Assembly: GCA_934699585.1 (NCBI GenBank)
Contig: CAKUWY010000006.1
Span: 82,525-146,524, forward strand
DNA length: 64,000 bases
Source of the DNA: an uncultured Fibrobacter sp.
GTDB lineage: Bacteria; Fibrobacterota; Fibrobacteria; Fibrobacterales; Fibrobacteraceae
Direction: 5' to 3'
Positions 7,646 to 16,522 of the stretch are shown here, piece by piece (the stretch's first letter is position 1; each line of letters starts with the position of its first letter). The position numbers and the translations under genes were made by a program. Under the pieces are notes generated by a model. The model was not told the origin of the DNA. It was given only the letters and a program-made list of their open reading frames with translations, and searched no databases.

Positions 7646-10042
7646 ATGACTCCTGACGAACGCCGCTGTGTAGTTACTGGCCTGGGCGTTATTTGCGCCG
7701 TCGGTAACAATGTTGAAGAAACCTGGAAAAGCGCCCTGAATTCCGTTTCGGGGATCCACAAGACCATCTCGGTGGATACCACCAAATGTTATGCGGACTT
7801 GGCCGCCGAAGTCAAGTGCGACACCCTAGATGAAATCGACGCCCCCGAAGAAAAAGACCGGGTCTCCAAACTTTGTATCAAGGCCACAAAAGAAGCCCTG
7901 GCCGATGCAGGTCTTGCAAACTTTAACGACGACCAGCGCGTAAGCGTGGTCATCGGCAGTTGCGTAGGCGGAGTCCTCTCTATTGAGCGTTACCATCAAC
8001 ACGGTCGCGATGTTTCTGAAATTGCCAAGATGCCCATTGCGGCAATCGCCTCCCAGGTAGCCGAAATCTGCGGGGCAGGCGGAATCGTCACCAATGTAGC
8101 AAACGCCTGTGCAGCAGGCACAATTTCTATAGCCGTCGCCTGTGACCTGATTCGTGCCGGCAAGGCAGACGTGGTTATCGCAGGCGGAGCCGATTCCTTT
8201 GCGGCGGTTCCCTATTCCGGATTCCTTTCGCTCCACGCCCTGGACGAAAACGGCTGCTCCCCCTTCAACCGCTGCAACGGAATCACCCTCGGCGAAGGTG
8301 CGGGTATCGTCATCGTGGAATCCTACGAACATGCCCAGAAGCGTTCCGCAAAGCAGTACTGCGAAATACTGGGTTCAGGCGTCACCAGCGACGCAAACCA
8401 CATCACCGCCCCCAGAGAAGATGGCGTGTGCCTGATGGAAGCCATCAGCCGCGCCGTCAAGAATTCCGGCATCGACAAGTCCGATATCGGTTACGTGAAC
8501 GCCCACGGCACGGGTACCGGCAAGAACGACAATGCCGAAATTACCGCCTTCAAGAATTTCTTCGGCGAAGACAACGTCAATATCTCGGTAAGTTCCACAA
8601 AGGTTCTCACTGGGCACTGCCTGGGAGCGGCCGGCGCCATCGAAGCCGTATTCAGCATCAAAGCACTAACCACGGATACGGTCCTCCCAACCTTCCCCTA
8701 CACCGAAGAACAGTCCGCCGCCCTCAAGGAAAAGGTGGGAGCGCTGGACTTTGTGCAGAACACAGCCCGCCACAAGGAACTCAAGTGTGTCTTGAGCAAC
8801 AACGTGGCCTTCGGCGGCACGAATGCGGCCATTGTTTTCTCGAAAATCCCCGGCGAAGTTGCCGCCCAGTCTGCGGCAGGCAAGAAGATTGCCGTAACCG
8901 GTCTTGGAATCGTGTCCCCGCTAGGGAACAGCAAGGCGGCCTACCTGGAAGCAGTAAAGGCAGACAAGAAGCCCGAATCCCCATCGGTACATTCCACAAT
9001 CGCCCTCGAAGACTACAAGGAGCTTGGGGTCAAGATGGCCTTCTACCGCAAGCTGGACAACCTAGGTCAACTCCAGACGGTATCCGGCATGCGCGCCCTC
9101 CAAGACGCCAGCTTCACGGTAACCGAAGACAATGCCAAGGACATCGGCATCATCGTGGGTACCAGCGAAGGCGGCCTCGGTGCCACCTACGATTTCGAGG
9201 AACTGATTGCACGGGAAGGCAACTCCCAGGGTTCGGCCTTCAAGTTCCCCCACACCGTTTACAATGCGGCTGGCGGCTACCTTTCCATTTGTTCCGGCAT
9301 CAAGGGCTACGGCGTCACCATTACCACAGGCCCACTTTCAGGACTCGACAGTATCGGCTACTCCATGAACGTGATTCACGACGGCCAGGAAAAGGCAATG
9401 ATGGCCACCGGTACAGACGAAAACCTGCCGATTATTACGGAATTTGCCCAGAAACTTGGCGTGGCGGCAAATAATGTGGTCGCACCCTATGCCGAAAACG
9501 ACGGCTTTGTGGTGGGCGATGGTTCCGTGTCTATCATGCTCGAAGAAGATTCTTATGCCAAGTCCCGGGGAGCCAAGGTTTACTGCTATGCGCTGGGCTT
9601 CGGCCACGGCCGCAAGAACGTGAAATTTGGAAAACTCGCCGATTCCGAAAACGCCCTCGACAAGGCCATTGCAGATGCCCTGGCCGATGCGGGCATCACC
9701 GTAAGCGACATCGATGCGGTTTGCGGGTTCGCCAACGGTTGCAAGCGGATTGACGATATCGAAAAGGGTTCCCTCAAGCGCGTGTTTGGCGAAAAACTTT
9801 CCACGACGCCGCTCTTCGAAGTCAAGGAACGTACCGGCGAAGGCCGTGCGGGGTCTGCCGCCCTGGCCGCCGCCGAAGCGGCCCTCCTGCTGAGTGGTGA
9901 ACTTGCTGGCGAAAAAGCCTACTTTGTGGCGGCCGACGGTTCCGTGACATCCAAGAAGGTCGATGCGACTGGCCTCAAGAAAATTTTGGTGATTTCGTTT
10001 GCGGCAGGCGGGTCTTACAGCGCAGTCATTTTCGGTAAATAG
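7646..10042 (+). CDS. Fused beta-ketoacyl-ACP synthase and chain-length-factor-like protein
   Basis: The 798-residue protein carries two thiolase-fold ketosynthase domains in tandem. Domain 1 (about 8-400) keeps the full Cys-His-His set: Cys155 in NACAAGT, His287 in NAHGTGTGKND and His324 in LTGHCLGAAG. Domain 2 (about 413-798) keeps the fold (VTGLGIVSPLGN, ISFAAGGSYSAV), but the Cys position reads TGPLSGLDS with Pro563, and the His motif reads GFANGCKR. It therefore cannot condense by itself. An active KS paired with a dead KS is the KS/CLF arrangement of type II polyketide and aryl-polyene synthases, usually made as two proteins. Here they form one chain. The KS would extend acyl chains on the adjacent ACP, with the dead half setting chain length. 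Confidence 0.9.
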   Translation: MTPDERRCVVTGLGVICAVGNNVEETWKSALNSVSGIHKTISVDTTKCYADLAAEVKCDTLDEIDAPEEKDRVSKLCIKATKEALADAGLANFNDDQRVSVVIGSCVGGVLSIERYHQHGRDVSEIAKMPIAAIASQVAEICGAGGIVTNVANACAAGTISIAVACDLIRAGKADVVIAGGADSFAAVPYSGFLSLHALDENGCSPFNRCNGITLGEGAGIVIVESYEHAQKRSAKQYCEILGSGVTSDANHITAPREDGVCLMEAISRAVKNSGIDKSDIGYVNAHGTGTGKNDNAEITAFKNFFGEDNVNISVSSTKVLTGHCLGAAGAIEAVFSIKALTTDTVLPTFPYTEEQSAALKEKVGALDFVQNTARHKELKCVLSNNVAFGGTNAAIVFSKIPGEVAAQSAAGKKIAVTGLGIVSPLGNSKAAYLEAVKADKKPESPSVHSTIALEDYKELGVKMAFYRKLDNLGQLQTVSGMRALQDASFTVTEDNAKDIGIIVGTSEGGLGATYDFEELIAREGNSQGSAFKFPHTVYNAAGGYLSICSGIKGYGVTITTGPLSGLDSIGYSMNVIHDGQEKAMMATGTDENLPIITEFAQKLGVAANNVVAPYAENDGFVVGDGSVSIMLEEDSYAKSRGAKVYCYALGFGHGRKNVKFGKLADSENALDKAIADALADAGITVSDIDAVCGFANGCKRIDDIEKGSLKRVFGEKLSTTPLFEVKERTGEGRAGSAALAAAEAALLLSGELAGEKAYFVAADGSVTSKKVDATGLKKILVISFAAGGSYSAVIFGK

Positions 10043-10065
10043 TTTCAGGTAGAAGGAGCGAAAAC

Positions 10066-10797
10066 ATGAAAGTTGCTTTGGTAACAGGTGCTTCAAAGGG
10101 TATCGGCAAGGCCTGCGCCTTGCGCCTTGCCCGCGACGGCTACACCGTCGTAGTGAACTACTCCAGTTCCGACGAGGCAGCAAACGCCACGCTCGACCAG
10201 ATCAAGGCCGAAGGTGGTGACGGCATGGTTTACAAGGCGAACGTGGCCGACCTCTCCCAGGTGAAGGTGATGGTTCGCGAGGTGTTCAAGGCTTACGGGC
10301 GCATTGACGTGCTGGTGAACAACGCAGGCATCGTTCGCGACGAATACCTGATGATGATGAACCCGGAAACCTTGGACAAATGTTTCGACCTGAACGTGAA
10401 GGGTTACTTCTACTGTGCCCAGCAAGTCGCTGTCAAAATGTATAAGCAGAAGTCCGGCGTGATTATCAACATGAGTTCCGTGTCCTCGAAGTTCGCGTTG
10501 GCAGGCCAGGCGGTCTACAGCGCCACGAAGGGTGCGGTGAACTCGCTGACCCAGACCCTCGCGAAGGAGCTGGGCGGTTTCGGTATCCGCGTGAATGCCG
10601 TGGCTCCTGGATTTATCGCTACCGAGATGATCGAGGCCATTCCCGAAGAAACCCGCAAGGGCTACCTCGAAAAGATTCCCTTAAAACGTTTCGGTTCTGC
10701 CGATGAAGTGGCCAACATCGTGTCGGCCCTGGCCTCTGACCAGTTCGCCTATGTGACCGGCCAGGTGTTCGTGCTGGACGGAGGACTTTCCCTATGA
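10066..10797 (+). CDS. fabG: 3-oxoacyl-ACP reductase, FabG-like SDR
   Basis: The 243-residue short-chain dehydrogenase has the NADP-binding TGASKGIGKA motif near the start, NNAG at about 85, and the catalytic Ser...Tyr-Ser-Ala-Thr-Lys segment (NMSSVSSKFALAGQAVYSAT followed by K). It ends in a typical FVLDGGLSL. An AAGGAG lies 8 nt before the ATG, and the stop overlaps the dehydratase start. It would reduce the beta-keto group made by the upstream ketosynthase. The symbol denotes family membership; this may be a pathway-specific paralogue and not the housekeeping enzyme. Confidence 0.92.
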   Translation: MKVALVTGASKGIGKACALRLARDGYTVVVNYSSSDEAANATLDQIKAEGGDGMVYKANVADLSQVKVMVREVFKAYGRIDVLVNNAGIVRDEYLMMMNPETLDKCFDLNVKGYFYCAQQVAVKMYKQKSGVIINMSSVSSKFALAGQAVYSATKGAVNSLTQTLAKELGGFGIRVNAVAPGFIATEMIEAIPEETRKGYLEKIPLKRFGSADEVANIVSALASDQFAYVTGQVFVLDGGLSL

Positions 10798-11240
10798 TGA
10801 ACATTTACGAAATCAGCGAAAAGATTGCACAGCGTCCGCCGTTCCAGATGATCGAGAAAGTGACGGAACTTACGCCGAACGAATCGGCCGTGGGCATCAA
10901 GAACGTAAGCGTGAACGAACCGTACTTTATGGGGCATTTCCCCGGCACTCCGATTATGCCGGGCGTGCTCATTGTGGAAAGTTGTGCCCAGCTTTGCTCC
11001 CTAGTGATAGAAAAACCCGCCGAAGACTTGGAAAAGAACCTATACGTCCTTCTGAAGATTGACGGGTTCAAGTTCGTGAAGCCGGTAATCCCCGGCGACC
11101 AGCTCGAAATTTCCGTGAAGAAGACCAAGGAAGGGGGCGTGCTGGTAGGCTTTGACTGCATCGTGAAGGTGAACGGAAACGTCCACGCCAAGGGTGCCCT
11201 CACCTTTACGAGCATTCCAAAGGAATCCTTAGGGAAATAG
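10794..11240 (+). CDS. 3-hydroxyacyl-ACP dehydratase, FabZ-like
   Basis: The 148-residue hotdog protein has the FabZ signature GHFPGTPIMPGVLIVE, with catalytic His48 and Glu62. The N-terminal RPPFQMIEKV replaces the usual RYPFLLVDRV. It overlaps the reductase stop by four bases, so translational coupling is likely. It would remove water from the 3-hydroxyacyl-ACP to give a trans-2 double bond. No enoyl reductase is encoded in the operon, so double bonds could persist unless a housekeeping FabI/FabK acts on the chain. Confidence 0.9.
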   Translation: MMNIYEISEKIAQRPPFQMIEKVTELTPNESAVGIKNVSVNEPYFMGHFPGTPIMPGVLIVESCAQLCSLVIEKPAEDLEKNLYVLLKIDGFKFVKPVIPGDQLEISVKKTKEGGVLVGFDCIVKVNGNVHAKGALTFTSIPKESLGK

Positions 11241-11267
11241 AAATCCGTGGTCAGTGGTTAGTGGTTA

Positions 11268-12065
11268 GTGGCTAGGAACTCAAGGAAAAACCCGCTGGTA
11301 GAATGCTTCATGCATCTCGTTGTCATCGTGGTGATATACACGGTGCGGATCTTTATGTTCGCCTGGTTCCGACCGAAGGTTGAGTTCACAGGTGAAACCG
11401 CGAAGTCGGCCCGTCTCACTCACCCCTGCGTGATTATCGCCAACCATACCAGCATGCTGGACCCCATCATGATGCTTGCCGTATTTTTTTCGCACAAGAG
11501 CATTGTGGTGGCCAAGGACCAGATTGAAGACCCCCATTTTCGTTGGGCGCTGACCCGCGCAAAGTGCGTGATTCCCTGCGACCGATTCAATATGGACACC
11601 GAATGGGCGCTACTTGCCAGGCGGGAACTGGAAAAAGGGAACAACGTCATCATTTTCCCCGAAGGCAAGTGCCGCTACGACGGGCTGTTGAACGAGTTCA
11701 AGACGGGCTTTGCCTTCCTTGCGCGCAGTACCGGAGCGCCGGTTCTTTCCGTGGGGCTTGACGGGATCTACAAATTTGGACACCGTACCCGCATCGTGGT
11801 AGGAGATGCCGAAAAAATCGAACGGGTGAAGGGAATCACCTCTTCTAAGCACTTGGCAGAACGAAGCGAACACTTTAGGCAGAAGGTCTGGCAGCTCAAG
11901 CAGAAGGCCCTTGACATAGCCAATCCGAAGGCTTTGCCCGTTGCCGCAGAAACACCTGTGGAATGTCACCCTGGAGCGTCAGCGATAGGGTCCACGAAAG
12001 CAGTGGATTCTATCGGTCCTACGGACCTCCAGAATGACAATGCTCAAAATAGGGGGAATGCATGA
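11268..12065 (+). CDS. 1-acyl-glycerol-3-phosphate-type acyltransferase (PlsC family) with repeat-derived C-terminus
   Basis: The PlsC-type motifs are clear: NHTSMLDP (His60, Asp65) and FPEGKCR (about 130-136), preceded by a hydrophobic segment at 15-34 that probably anchors it to the inner membrane. The GTG at 11268 lies in a low-complexity GTGGTTAGTGG spacer with no clear SD. An ATG at 11310 is an alternative start. From about residue 232 the protein reads through an intergenic-type palindromic repeat (11965-12040), so roughly the last 34 residues are not family-derived. The stop overlaps the patatin gene (ATGA). It probably transfers the ACP-borne chain made by the preceding enzymes onto a lipid acceptor. 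Confidence 0.85.
   Translation: MARNSRKNPLVECFMHLVVIVVIYTVRIFMFAWFRPKVEFTGETAKSARLTHPCVIIANHTSMLDPIMMLAVFFSHKSIVVAKDQIEDPHFRWALTRAKCVIPCDRFNMDTEWALLARRELEKGNNVIIFPEGKCRYDGLLNEFKTGFAFLARSTGAPVLSVGLDGIYKFGHRTRIVVGDAEKIERVKGITSSKHLAERSEHFRQKVWQLKQKALDIANPKALPVAAETPVECHPGASAIGSTKAVDSIGPTDLQNDNAQNRGNA
11965..12040 (+). repeat. Dispersed palindromic repeat inside the acyltransferase 3' end
   Basis: GTCACCCTGGAGC...GATAGGGTCCAC followed by TGGATTCTATCGG..CCTCCAGAATGACAA matches intergenic repeats at 22336-22374, 24540-24602 and 25012-25045. Here it is translated as the protein C-terminus, in frame and without a stop. Confidence 0.75.
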
Positions 12066-12907
12066 AAACGGGGCTGGTTCTAGAGGGCGGTTCTCGCCAG
12101 ACCATGTTCAGCGCAGGCGTGCTGGACACCTTCATGGACGAAGACATCCCCTTCGACTACATTGCAGGCGTTTCTGCCGGGGCACACGCGGCCATCAATT
12201 ACATTACCCGCCAGCAAGGGCGTCTCCGCTTTATCGTCCTGCCGACACGTCTCCAAAAGGGCAAGAAATGGGCAAGCAAGTACATCGGCATCCAGAAGGA
12301 ATTTCATGCCCTAAACTACTTGTCTGCCGACGGTGAAATGCCCCTGGACTTTGAAGCCTACGCAAGTTCCAGAGTCGAATGCGAAATCGGCCTCACCTGC
12401 TGTGAGACGGGTCGCGCCGAATTCAAGGGCGAAAAGCAAGACAAGAAACGGCTCCTGGACCTGATCAGCGCCAGTTGCGCCCTGCCCATGCTTTTCCCCA
12501 TGGCAAAGCTAGACGACAAGCACTACGCCGACGGCTGCATTACCGAACCCATCCCCTACGAACGTGCCTTCGAAAAAGGGTGCGACAAGGTAGTGGCCAT
12601 TTCTACCCACTATCCGGGCGAAGCGGTGACGGACTTTCGCAAGTACCGGGCCATCTTGAACCCGCTGTACAAGAACAAGTATCCCAACCTGTTTCGGGCA
12701 CTAATGGTACGGCTCAAACGGTACGAAAAAAAATTTAGCCAGATGGAATCCCTGGAAAAAGAAGGCAAACTTTTCTTGATTCGCCCCCTTATTGACCTTT
12801 GCGACCAGTTCGATACCGACATGGACAAGATGAACGAATCCTATGAGCACGGCGTCGAAATGGCAAAGCAGCGTATGGAAGAACTAAAGGCATTCCTAGA
12901 AATCTAA
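12062..12907 (+). CDS. Patatin-like phospholipase/acyl hydrolase
   Basis: The 281-residue protein has the patatin features in order. These are the oxyanion-hole glycines EGGSRQ near residue 8, the nucleophile elbow GVSAG with Ser38, and the catalytic Asp157 in YADGC. The length and the C-terminal charged helices fit the bacterial YjjU/RssA-like group, which are soluble Ser-Asp dyad lipases. It overlaps the acyltransferase gene by four bases. An acyl hydrolase between an acyltransferase and a lipid transporter suggests acyl-chain remodelling of a phospholipid or release of the product. The actual substrate cannot be read from the sequence. Confidence 0.88.
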   Translation: MKTGLVLEGGSRQTMFSAGVLDTFMDEDIPFDYIAGVSAGAHAAINYITRQQGRLRFIVLPTRLQKGKKWASKYIGIQKEFHALNYLSADGEMPLDFEAYASSRVECEIGLTCCETGRAEFKGEKQDKKRLLDLISASCALPMLFPMAKLDDKHYADGCITEPIPYERAFEKGCDKVVAISTHYPGEAVTDFRKYRAILNPLYKNKYPNLFRALMVRLKRYEKKFSQMESLEKEGKLFLIRPLIDLCDQFDTDMDKMNESYEHGVEMAKQRMEELKAFLEI

Positions 12908-12930
12908 CTTAATGGAATTAGGACCGTTGA

Positions 12931-13686
12931 ATGGCAGAAACAAAGAAAATCCTCGTAATGGTAGCGAGCCCCAAAAACGAACGGAGCGGCACACTGATTC
13001 CAACCAAGGCCTTTGTCCAGGGCCTTGAAGAAAACGGAAATTTTGAAACGGAATATATCTTCATCGACAAGATGAACATCAAGCCCTGCCGTGGTTGTCT
13101 CAGTTGCTGGGGCAGGCCCGATGGCAGTTGCTTTATCAAGGACGACGACGTTCCCGCCATCCGGGAAAAACTAACCAACGCAGACATTGTCATCTGGAGT
13201 TTCCCGCTGTTCCTGTTCAGCATTCCTGGGCAGATGAAAGTGCTGATGGACCGTATCGTGGGAATGGTCCACCCCTACATGGGCCAAAAACTTCAAGAAG
13301 GCGCAAACGCATCCAATTCCAACCTTCATGGGCTTCAGTTCCAAAAAGAAGGCCAGAAAATCATCTTGCTGTCCAGCTGCGCCTGGTGCGACATCGACGT
13401 TGTTTACGAGCCCATCGTAAAGCAGTTCGACATTATCCTGGGACACGAAGGCTACCAGCTTGTGGCCTGCCCCCAGATGCGGGCCCTGCACCACCGGGGC
13501 GGGGAACGCAGGCTAAACATCTTGCGCAAGCGGTACTGGCAAGGCGGCGCAGAACTTGCAAAGACAGGCAAGCTCTCAAAAGAGACGATAGACCTCATGC
13601 AAAAGACTATCTTTAGCGACGAAGCCTACGAGAAACTGGTGGTAGAATTCGTAACCCACATGTTTGACCGGGATGACAATTTCTAG
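12931..13686 (+). CDS. NAD(P)H-dependent FMN reductase-like flavoprotein
   Basis: The 251-residue protein has a flavodoxin-like N-terminus: MVASPKNERSGT (phosphate-binding loop for FMN), then CRGCLSCWG and the SFPLFLFSIPGQMKVLMDRI segment typical of NADPH-dependent FMN reductases and iron-sulfur flavoproteins. The Cys residues around 50-60 could bind metal or serve in redox, but a full [4Fe-4S] motif is not clear. The gene lies 23 bp after the patatin gene and 26 bp before mlaE, inside the operon. It may supply electrons to a lipid-modifying step. It is not an obvious enoyl reductase. Confidence 0.75.
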   Translation: MAETKKILVMVASPKNERSGTLIPTKAFVQGLEENGNFETEYIFIDKMNIKPCRGCLSCWGRPDGSCFIKDDDVPAIREKLTNADIVIWSFPLFLFSIPGQMKVLMDRIVGMVHPYMGQKLQEGANASNSNLHGLQFQKEGQKIILLSSCAWCDIDVVYEPIVKQFDIILGHEGYQLVACPQMRALHHRGGERRLNILRKRYWQGGAELAKTGKLSKETIDLMQKTIFSDEAYEKLVVEFVTHMFDRDDNF

Positions 13687-13712
13687 TTGTTCCATTAGGC
13701 AAGAATTTCCAA

Positions 13713-14780
13713 ATGACAGCGATTGCAGAAACCATAAGACTCCCCGCCCGGTTGACCGCCGCCAACAGCAGGGATCTTCTGCATAGATGCAGGGGTTGTC
13801 TCCGCAAGGGCGATCTCTGCCTTGACGGGACAATGCTTGCCCAGATGGACTATAGCGGCGACGCCTTTTTTTCCCTGCTGGCCGACCTGTCCGAAAAGAC
13901 GGGGCACAAGCTGACCCTCGCCCATTTCTGTGACGACATAAAATCCCACCTAAAAAATTTAAAAAGGCAAAAGGTCCCTGCAGGAGAAAAAAGCAAACGC
14001 CATTTTCTTGAAATCCTTGGAGAAAAGGGGATAAGGGCAGCCAAGGGCACAGCCGAAGTTTTCGTGTTGCTGAACATGTCCATCTACTGGAGCCTGCTGG
14101 GGCCGTTCGACAAGGGAAAAATCAAGTTTCGCGGGACGGCCAAACAAATTTTCGCACTGGGGAGCGAAGCCATGGGCATCTGTTTTTTGATGGTGGCCCT
14201 GATTTGCTTTACCATGGCCCTGCAAAGTTCCTTTATGCTTAAGGCCGTAGGCGGCGGCTCCTACCTGGCCTCCGGTCTCGGATTCCTGATTTTTGCAGAA
14301 ATCGGACCGCTTCTGACCACCATCATTCTGGCGGGTCGCTCCGGCAGTTCCATTGCGGCAGAAATCGCCAACATGTCCGTATGCGAAGAAGTAAAGGCCA
14401 TCAAGACCATGGCCATTCCGCCTGTTCAATACCTGGTGGTGCCCCGCTTTATCGCCATGAGCATTTGTACGCCAATCCTTTCATTCTGCGCCTCCATCTG
14501 CGGATGTTTCGCCGGATTCCTGATAGCCTTCTTTTTCTTTGACATCACCTTTACCAACTATTTCAACTCTATCCGCGAAGGCATCGAGCCAATCCTTTTC
14601 TTAAAGAGTTCCATCAAGGCACTTGTATTTGGATGGTTGGTCACCCTTATATCTTGCAACAAGGGGTTGAACGCCACCGGCGGTGCCGAAGCGGTTGGCC
14701 TCGCCACAACATCCAGCGTGGTAACTTCCATTTCCGCAATCATCGTTGCCGACACCTGCTTCGGCTTCATATTCTACTGA
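13713..14780 (+). CDS. mlaE: STAS-MlaE fused permease of a phospholipid ABC transporter
   Basis: Residues 1-100 resemble a STAS domain (LCLDGTMLAQMDYSGDAFFS, the MlaB-like fold). The MlaE permease domain follows from about 115. It contains the family hallmark GFLIFAEIGPLLTTIILAGR and further membrane helices to the C-terminus. STAS-MlaE fusions are known in several phyla and replace separate MlaB and MlaE subunits. It is the inner-membrane channel of the transporter whose ATPase and MCE subunits follow at 7-10 bp spacing. In related systems these move phospholipids between inner and outer membrane. Confidence 0.9.
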   Translation: MTAIAETIRLPARLTAANSRDLLHRCRGCLRKGDLCLDGTMLAQMDYSGDAFFSLLADLSEKTGHKLTLAHFCDDIKSHLKNLKRQKVPAGEKSKRHFLEILGEKGIRAAKGTAEVFVLLNMSIYWSLLGPFDKGKIKFRGTAKQIFALGSEAMGICFLMVALICFTMALQSSFMLKAVGGGSYLASGLGFLIFAEIGPLLTTIILAGRSGSSIAAEIANMSVCEEVKAIKTMAIPPVQYLVVPRFIAMSICTPILSFCASICGCFAGFLIAFFFFDITFTNYFNSIREGIEPILFLKSSIKALVFGWLVTLISCNKGLNATGGAEAVGLATTSSVVTSISAIIVADTCFGFIFY

Positions 14781-14787
14781 GGACAAA

Positions 14788-15585
14788 ATGGTAGTTCCAT
14801 CGAAAAGCGCAATTCTCCAGGTAGATCACCTGAAAGCAGGTTACGGTGGCAGGACCGTTTTGAACGACATATCCTTCGACGTAAAAAAGGGTGAAATCCG
14901 CATGATCCTGGGAAGTTCCGGCTGCGGGAAATCTACGCTGCTGAACAACATCCTAAAACTGATAAAATCCCAAAGCGGGACCATCACCTATTTCGGGAAA
15001 ACCTTCGGTGCCAAAGAAGGGCTGGACAGCGAGACCCGCATGCGTACCGGCGTCCTTTTCCAAAACGGGGCGCTACTTTCGGACCTGACCGTAGCAGAAA
15101 ACGCCATGCTCCCCCTGATTCGCAGCATGCCCTACATGCCCAAAAGCCAGATGGAAGCCATCGTTGCCGACAGGCTGGAAAAAGTCCACCTGCTGGACGC
15201 CTTCCACAAGTATCCTTCGGAATTGTCTGGGGGAATGAAAAAAAGGGCCGCCCTCGCCCGGGCCATCGCCCTCAAGCCAGAACTGCTGTTCTGCGACGAA
15301 CCGTCCACTGGACTGGACCCGATTACCGCCCGCTCTTTGGACGAACTCCTGCTGGAACTTAGGGACACCCTGGGAGTTTCCATGGTTATTGTGTCTCACG
15401 AGCTGGAAAGTATCAAGATTATATGCGACAGGTTCGTATATTTGCAGGAAGGATACGTACTCATGGACGGAACACTGCAACAAGGACTAGATAGCGAAAA
15501 CCCGACCCTCTGGAATTTTTTCCGCAGGGAATGCCCCCCCGAAAAAGACAACAATGAATATTACCATTTCGATTTTCTAGACTAA
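14788..15585 (+). CDS. mlaF: ABC transporter ATP-binding protein, MlaF type
   Basis: The ATPase has Walker A GSSGCGKST, the signature LSGGMKKRAALARAIAL (the LSGGM form typical of MlaF), Walker B LLFCDEPSTGLDP and switch His in IVSHE. An in-frame ATG at 14746 would overlap mlaE by 35 bp. The ATG at 14788, seven bases after the mlaE stop with GAGGAC before it, is the better start and gives 265 residues. It drives lipid transport by the STAS-MlaE/MlaD complex. Confidence 0.93.
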   Translation: MVVPSKSAILQVDHLKAGYGGRTVLNDISFDVKKGEIRMILGSSGCGKSTLLNNILKLIKSQSGTITYFGKTFGAKEGLDSETRMRTGVLFQNGALLSDLTVAENAMLPLIRSMPYMPKSQMEAIVADRLEKVHLLDAFHKYPSELSGGMKKRAALARAIALKPELLFCDEPSTGLDPITARSLDELLLELRDTLGVSMVIVSHELESIKIICDRFVYLQEGYVLMDGTLQQGLDSENPTLWNFFRRECPPEKDNNEYYHFDFLD

Positions 15586-15595
15586 AGAGTGAAAG

Positions 15596-16522
15596 ATGGA
15601 AACCACACGCTCCGAAAGAATAAAGATTGGCGCTTTCATGCTCTTTTGCGGAATACTTATCCTGGTATTCCTGGGCTACGTCCTGTCCCGCTACCTGAAC
15701 AAGGAATACGACTATTACTACACCATATTCAACGATTCAGTCATTGGCCTGTATAACGAAGCGCAGGTCAAACTGAACGGCATTGATGTGGGAAACGTGG
15801 TAAGGATTCAAATCGACTCCACGGACTTGAACCAGGTCGTGGTGATTTTCCGAGTAAACAGGGGGACTCCAATCAAGCAGGGAACCAGGGCAAGTATGAC
15901 CCATGGGATTTCCCTTACTGGCGAAAAGCAAATAGTTCTCTCTGGCGGACGTTTTGACGAACCCAATGTGGAAAAGAATGGTTATGTTCCCGCAGCAGAA
16001 AATTCATTTGACAAGTTTGCAAACCAGGCAGGCGACATCGTTGGAAATGTAGATGCACTGGTTGGAAACCTGAACCGTATTTTTTCCAGGGAAAACGTAA
16101 ACAACATCAGCAGCGCCCTGAAAAATTTGGAAAGTGCGACCAAGAATTTGGACCAGTTGACACAGAACATATCCTCCCCTATCGAGAATTTCTCTGCTGC
16201 AGCCAATTCCATGAAAACCATTCTGGGAGAAATCGAGGAAGCCAAAATCGCAGCCAAGGCGGGAACTGACCTAGACCTGATCAAGGAGAAACTGGAAGCC
16301 ATCGATACCAGGACCATGAACGACAACCTGCAGCAGACGCTGGAATCCGTAAAGCAGTTGACTGGGCGCCTGGACCAGACCGTCTATAAGAATCAAGACC
16401 AGGTAGAAAATGTCATTACCGAACTGAACGCGGTGCTTTCCAACATGGAAGAATTCTCCCAAAAGATCAAAAACAATCCCTCGGCACTTATCCATTCAGA
16501 AGCCAAGGAGAGACGCAAATGA
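15596..16522 (+). CDS. mlaD: MCE-domain lipid-binding protein, MlaD type
   Basis: The 308-residue protein starts with one membrane helix (about 10-30, IGAFMLFCGILILVFLGYVL). An MCE domain follows (about 38-125: FNDSVIGLYNEAQVKLNGID, IRFRV-like strands). A long helical, coiled-coil tail full of Asn, Leu and Glu runs from about 150 to 300. The tail is longer than in E. coli MlaD and closer to MCE proteins with a periplasmic needle. It would collect or deliver lipids on the periplasmic side of the MlaE-MlaF complex. The stop overlaps the next gene (ATGA). Confidence 0.9.
   Translation: METTRSERIKIGAFMLFCGILILVFLGYVLSRYLNKEYDYYYTIFNDSVIGLYNEAQVKLNGIDVGNVVRIQIDSTDLNQVVVIFRVNRGTPIKQGTRASMTHGISLTGEKQIVLSGGRFDEPNVEKNGYVPAAENSFDKFANQAGDIVGNVDALVGNLNRIFSRENVNNISSALKNLESATKNLDQLTQNISSPIENFSAAANSMKTILGEIEEAKIAAKAGTDLDLIKEKLEAIDTRTMNDNLQQTLESVKQLTGRLDQTVYKNQDQVENVITELNAVLSNMEEFSQKIKNNPSALIHSEAKERRK

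Noticed and set aside
8428..9474. 348-codon plus-strand frame inside the ketosynthase fusion
   Set aside because: It is an out-of-frame shadow with Arg/Gln/His-rich composition. The ketosynthase frame has intact catalytic motifs on both sides.
7385..11240. Canonical aryl-polyene cluster
   Set aside because: ACP, KS/CLF, KR and DH fit, but the ammonia-lyase, aryl ligase, glycosyltransferase-like and MMPL export genes of aryl-polyene clusters are absent, and Mla genes are present instead.
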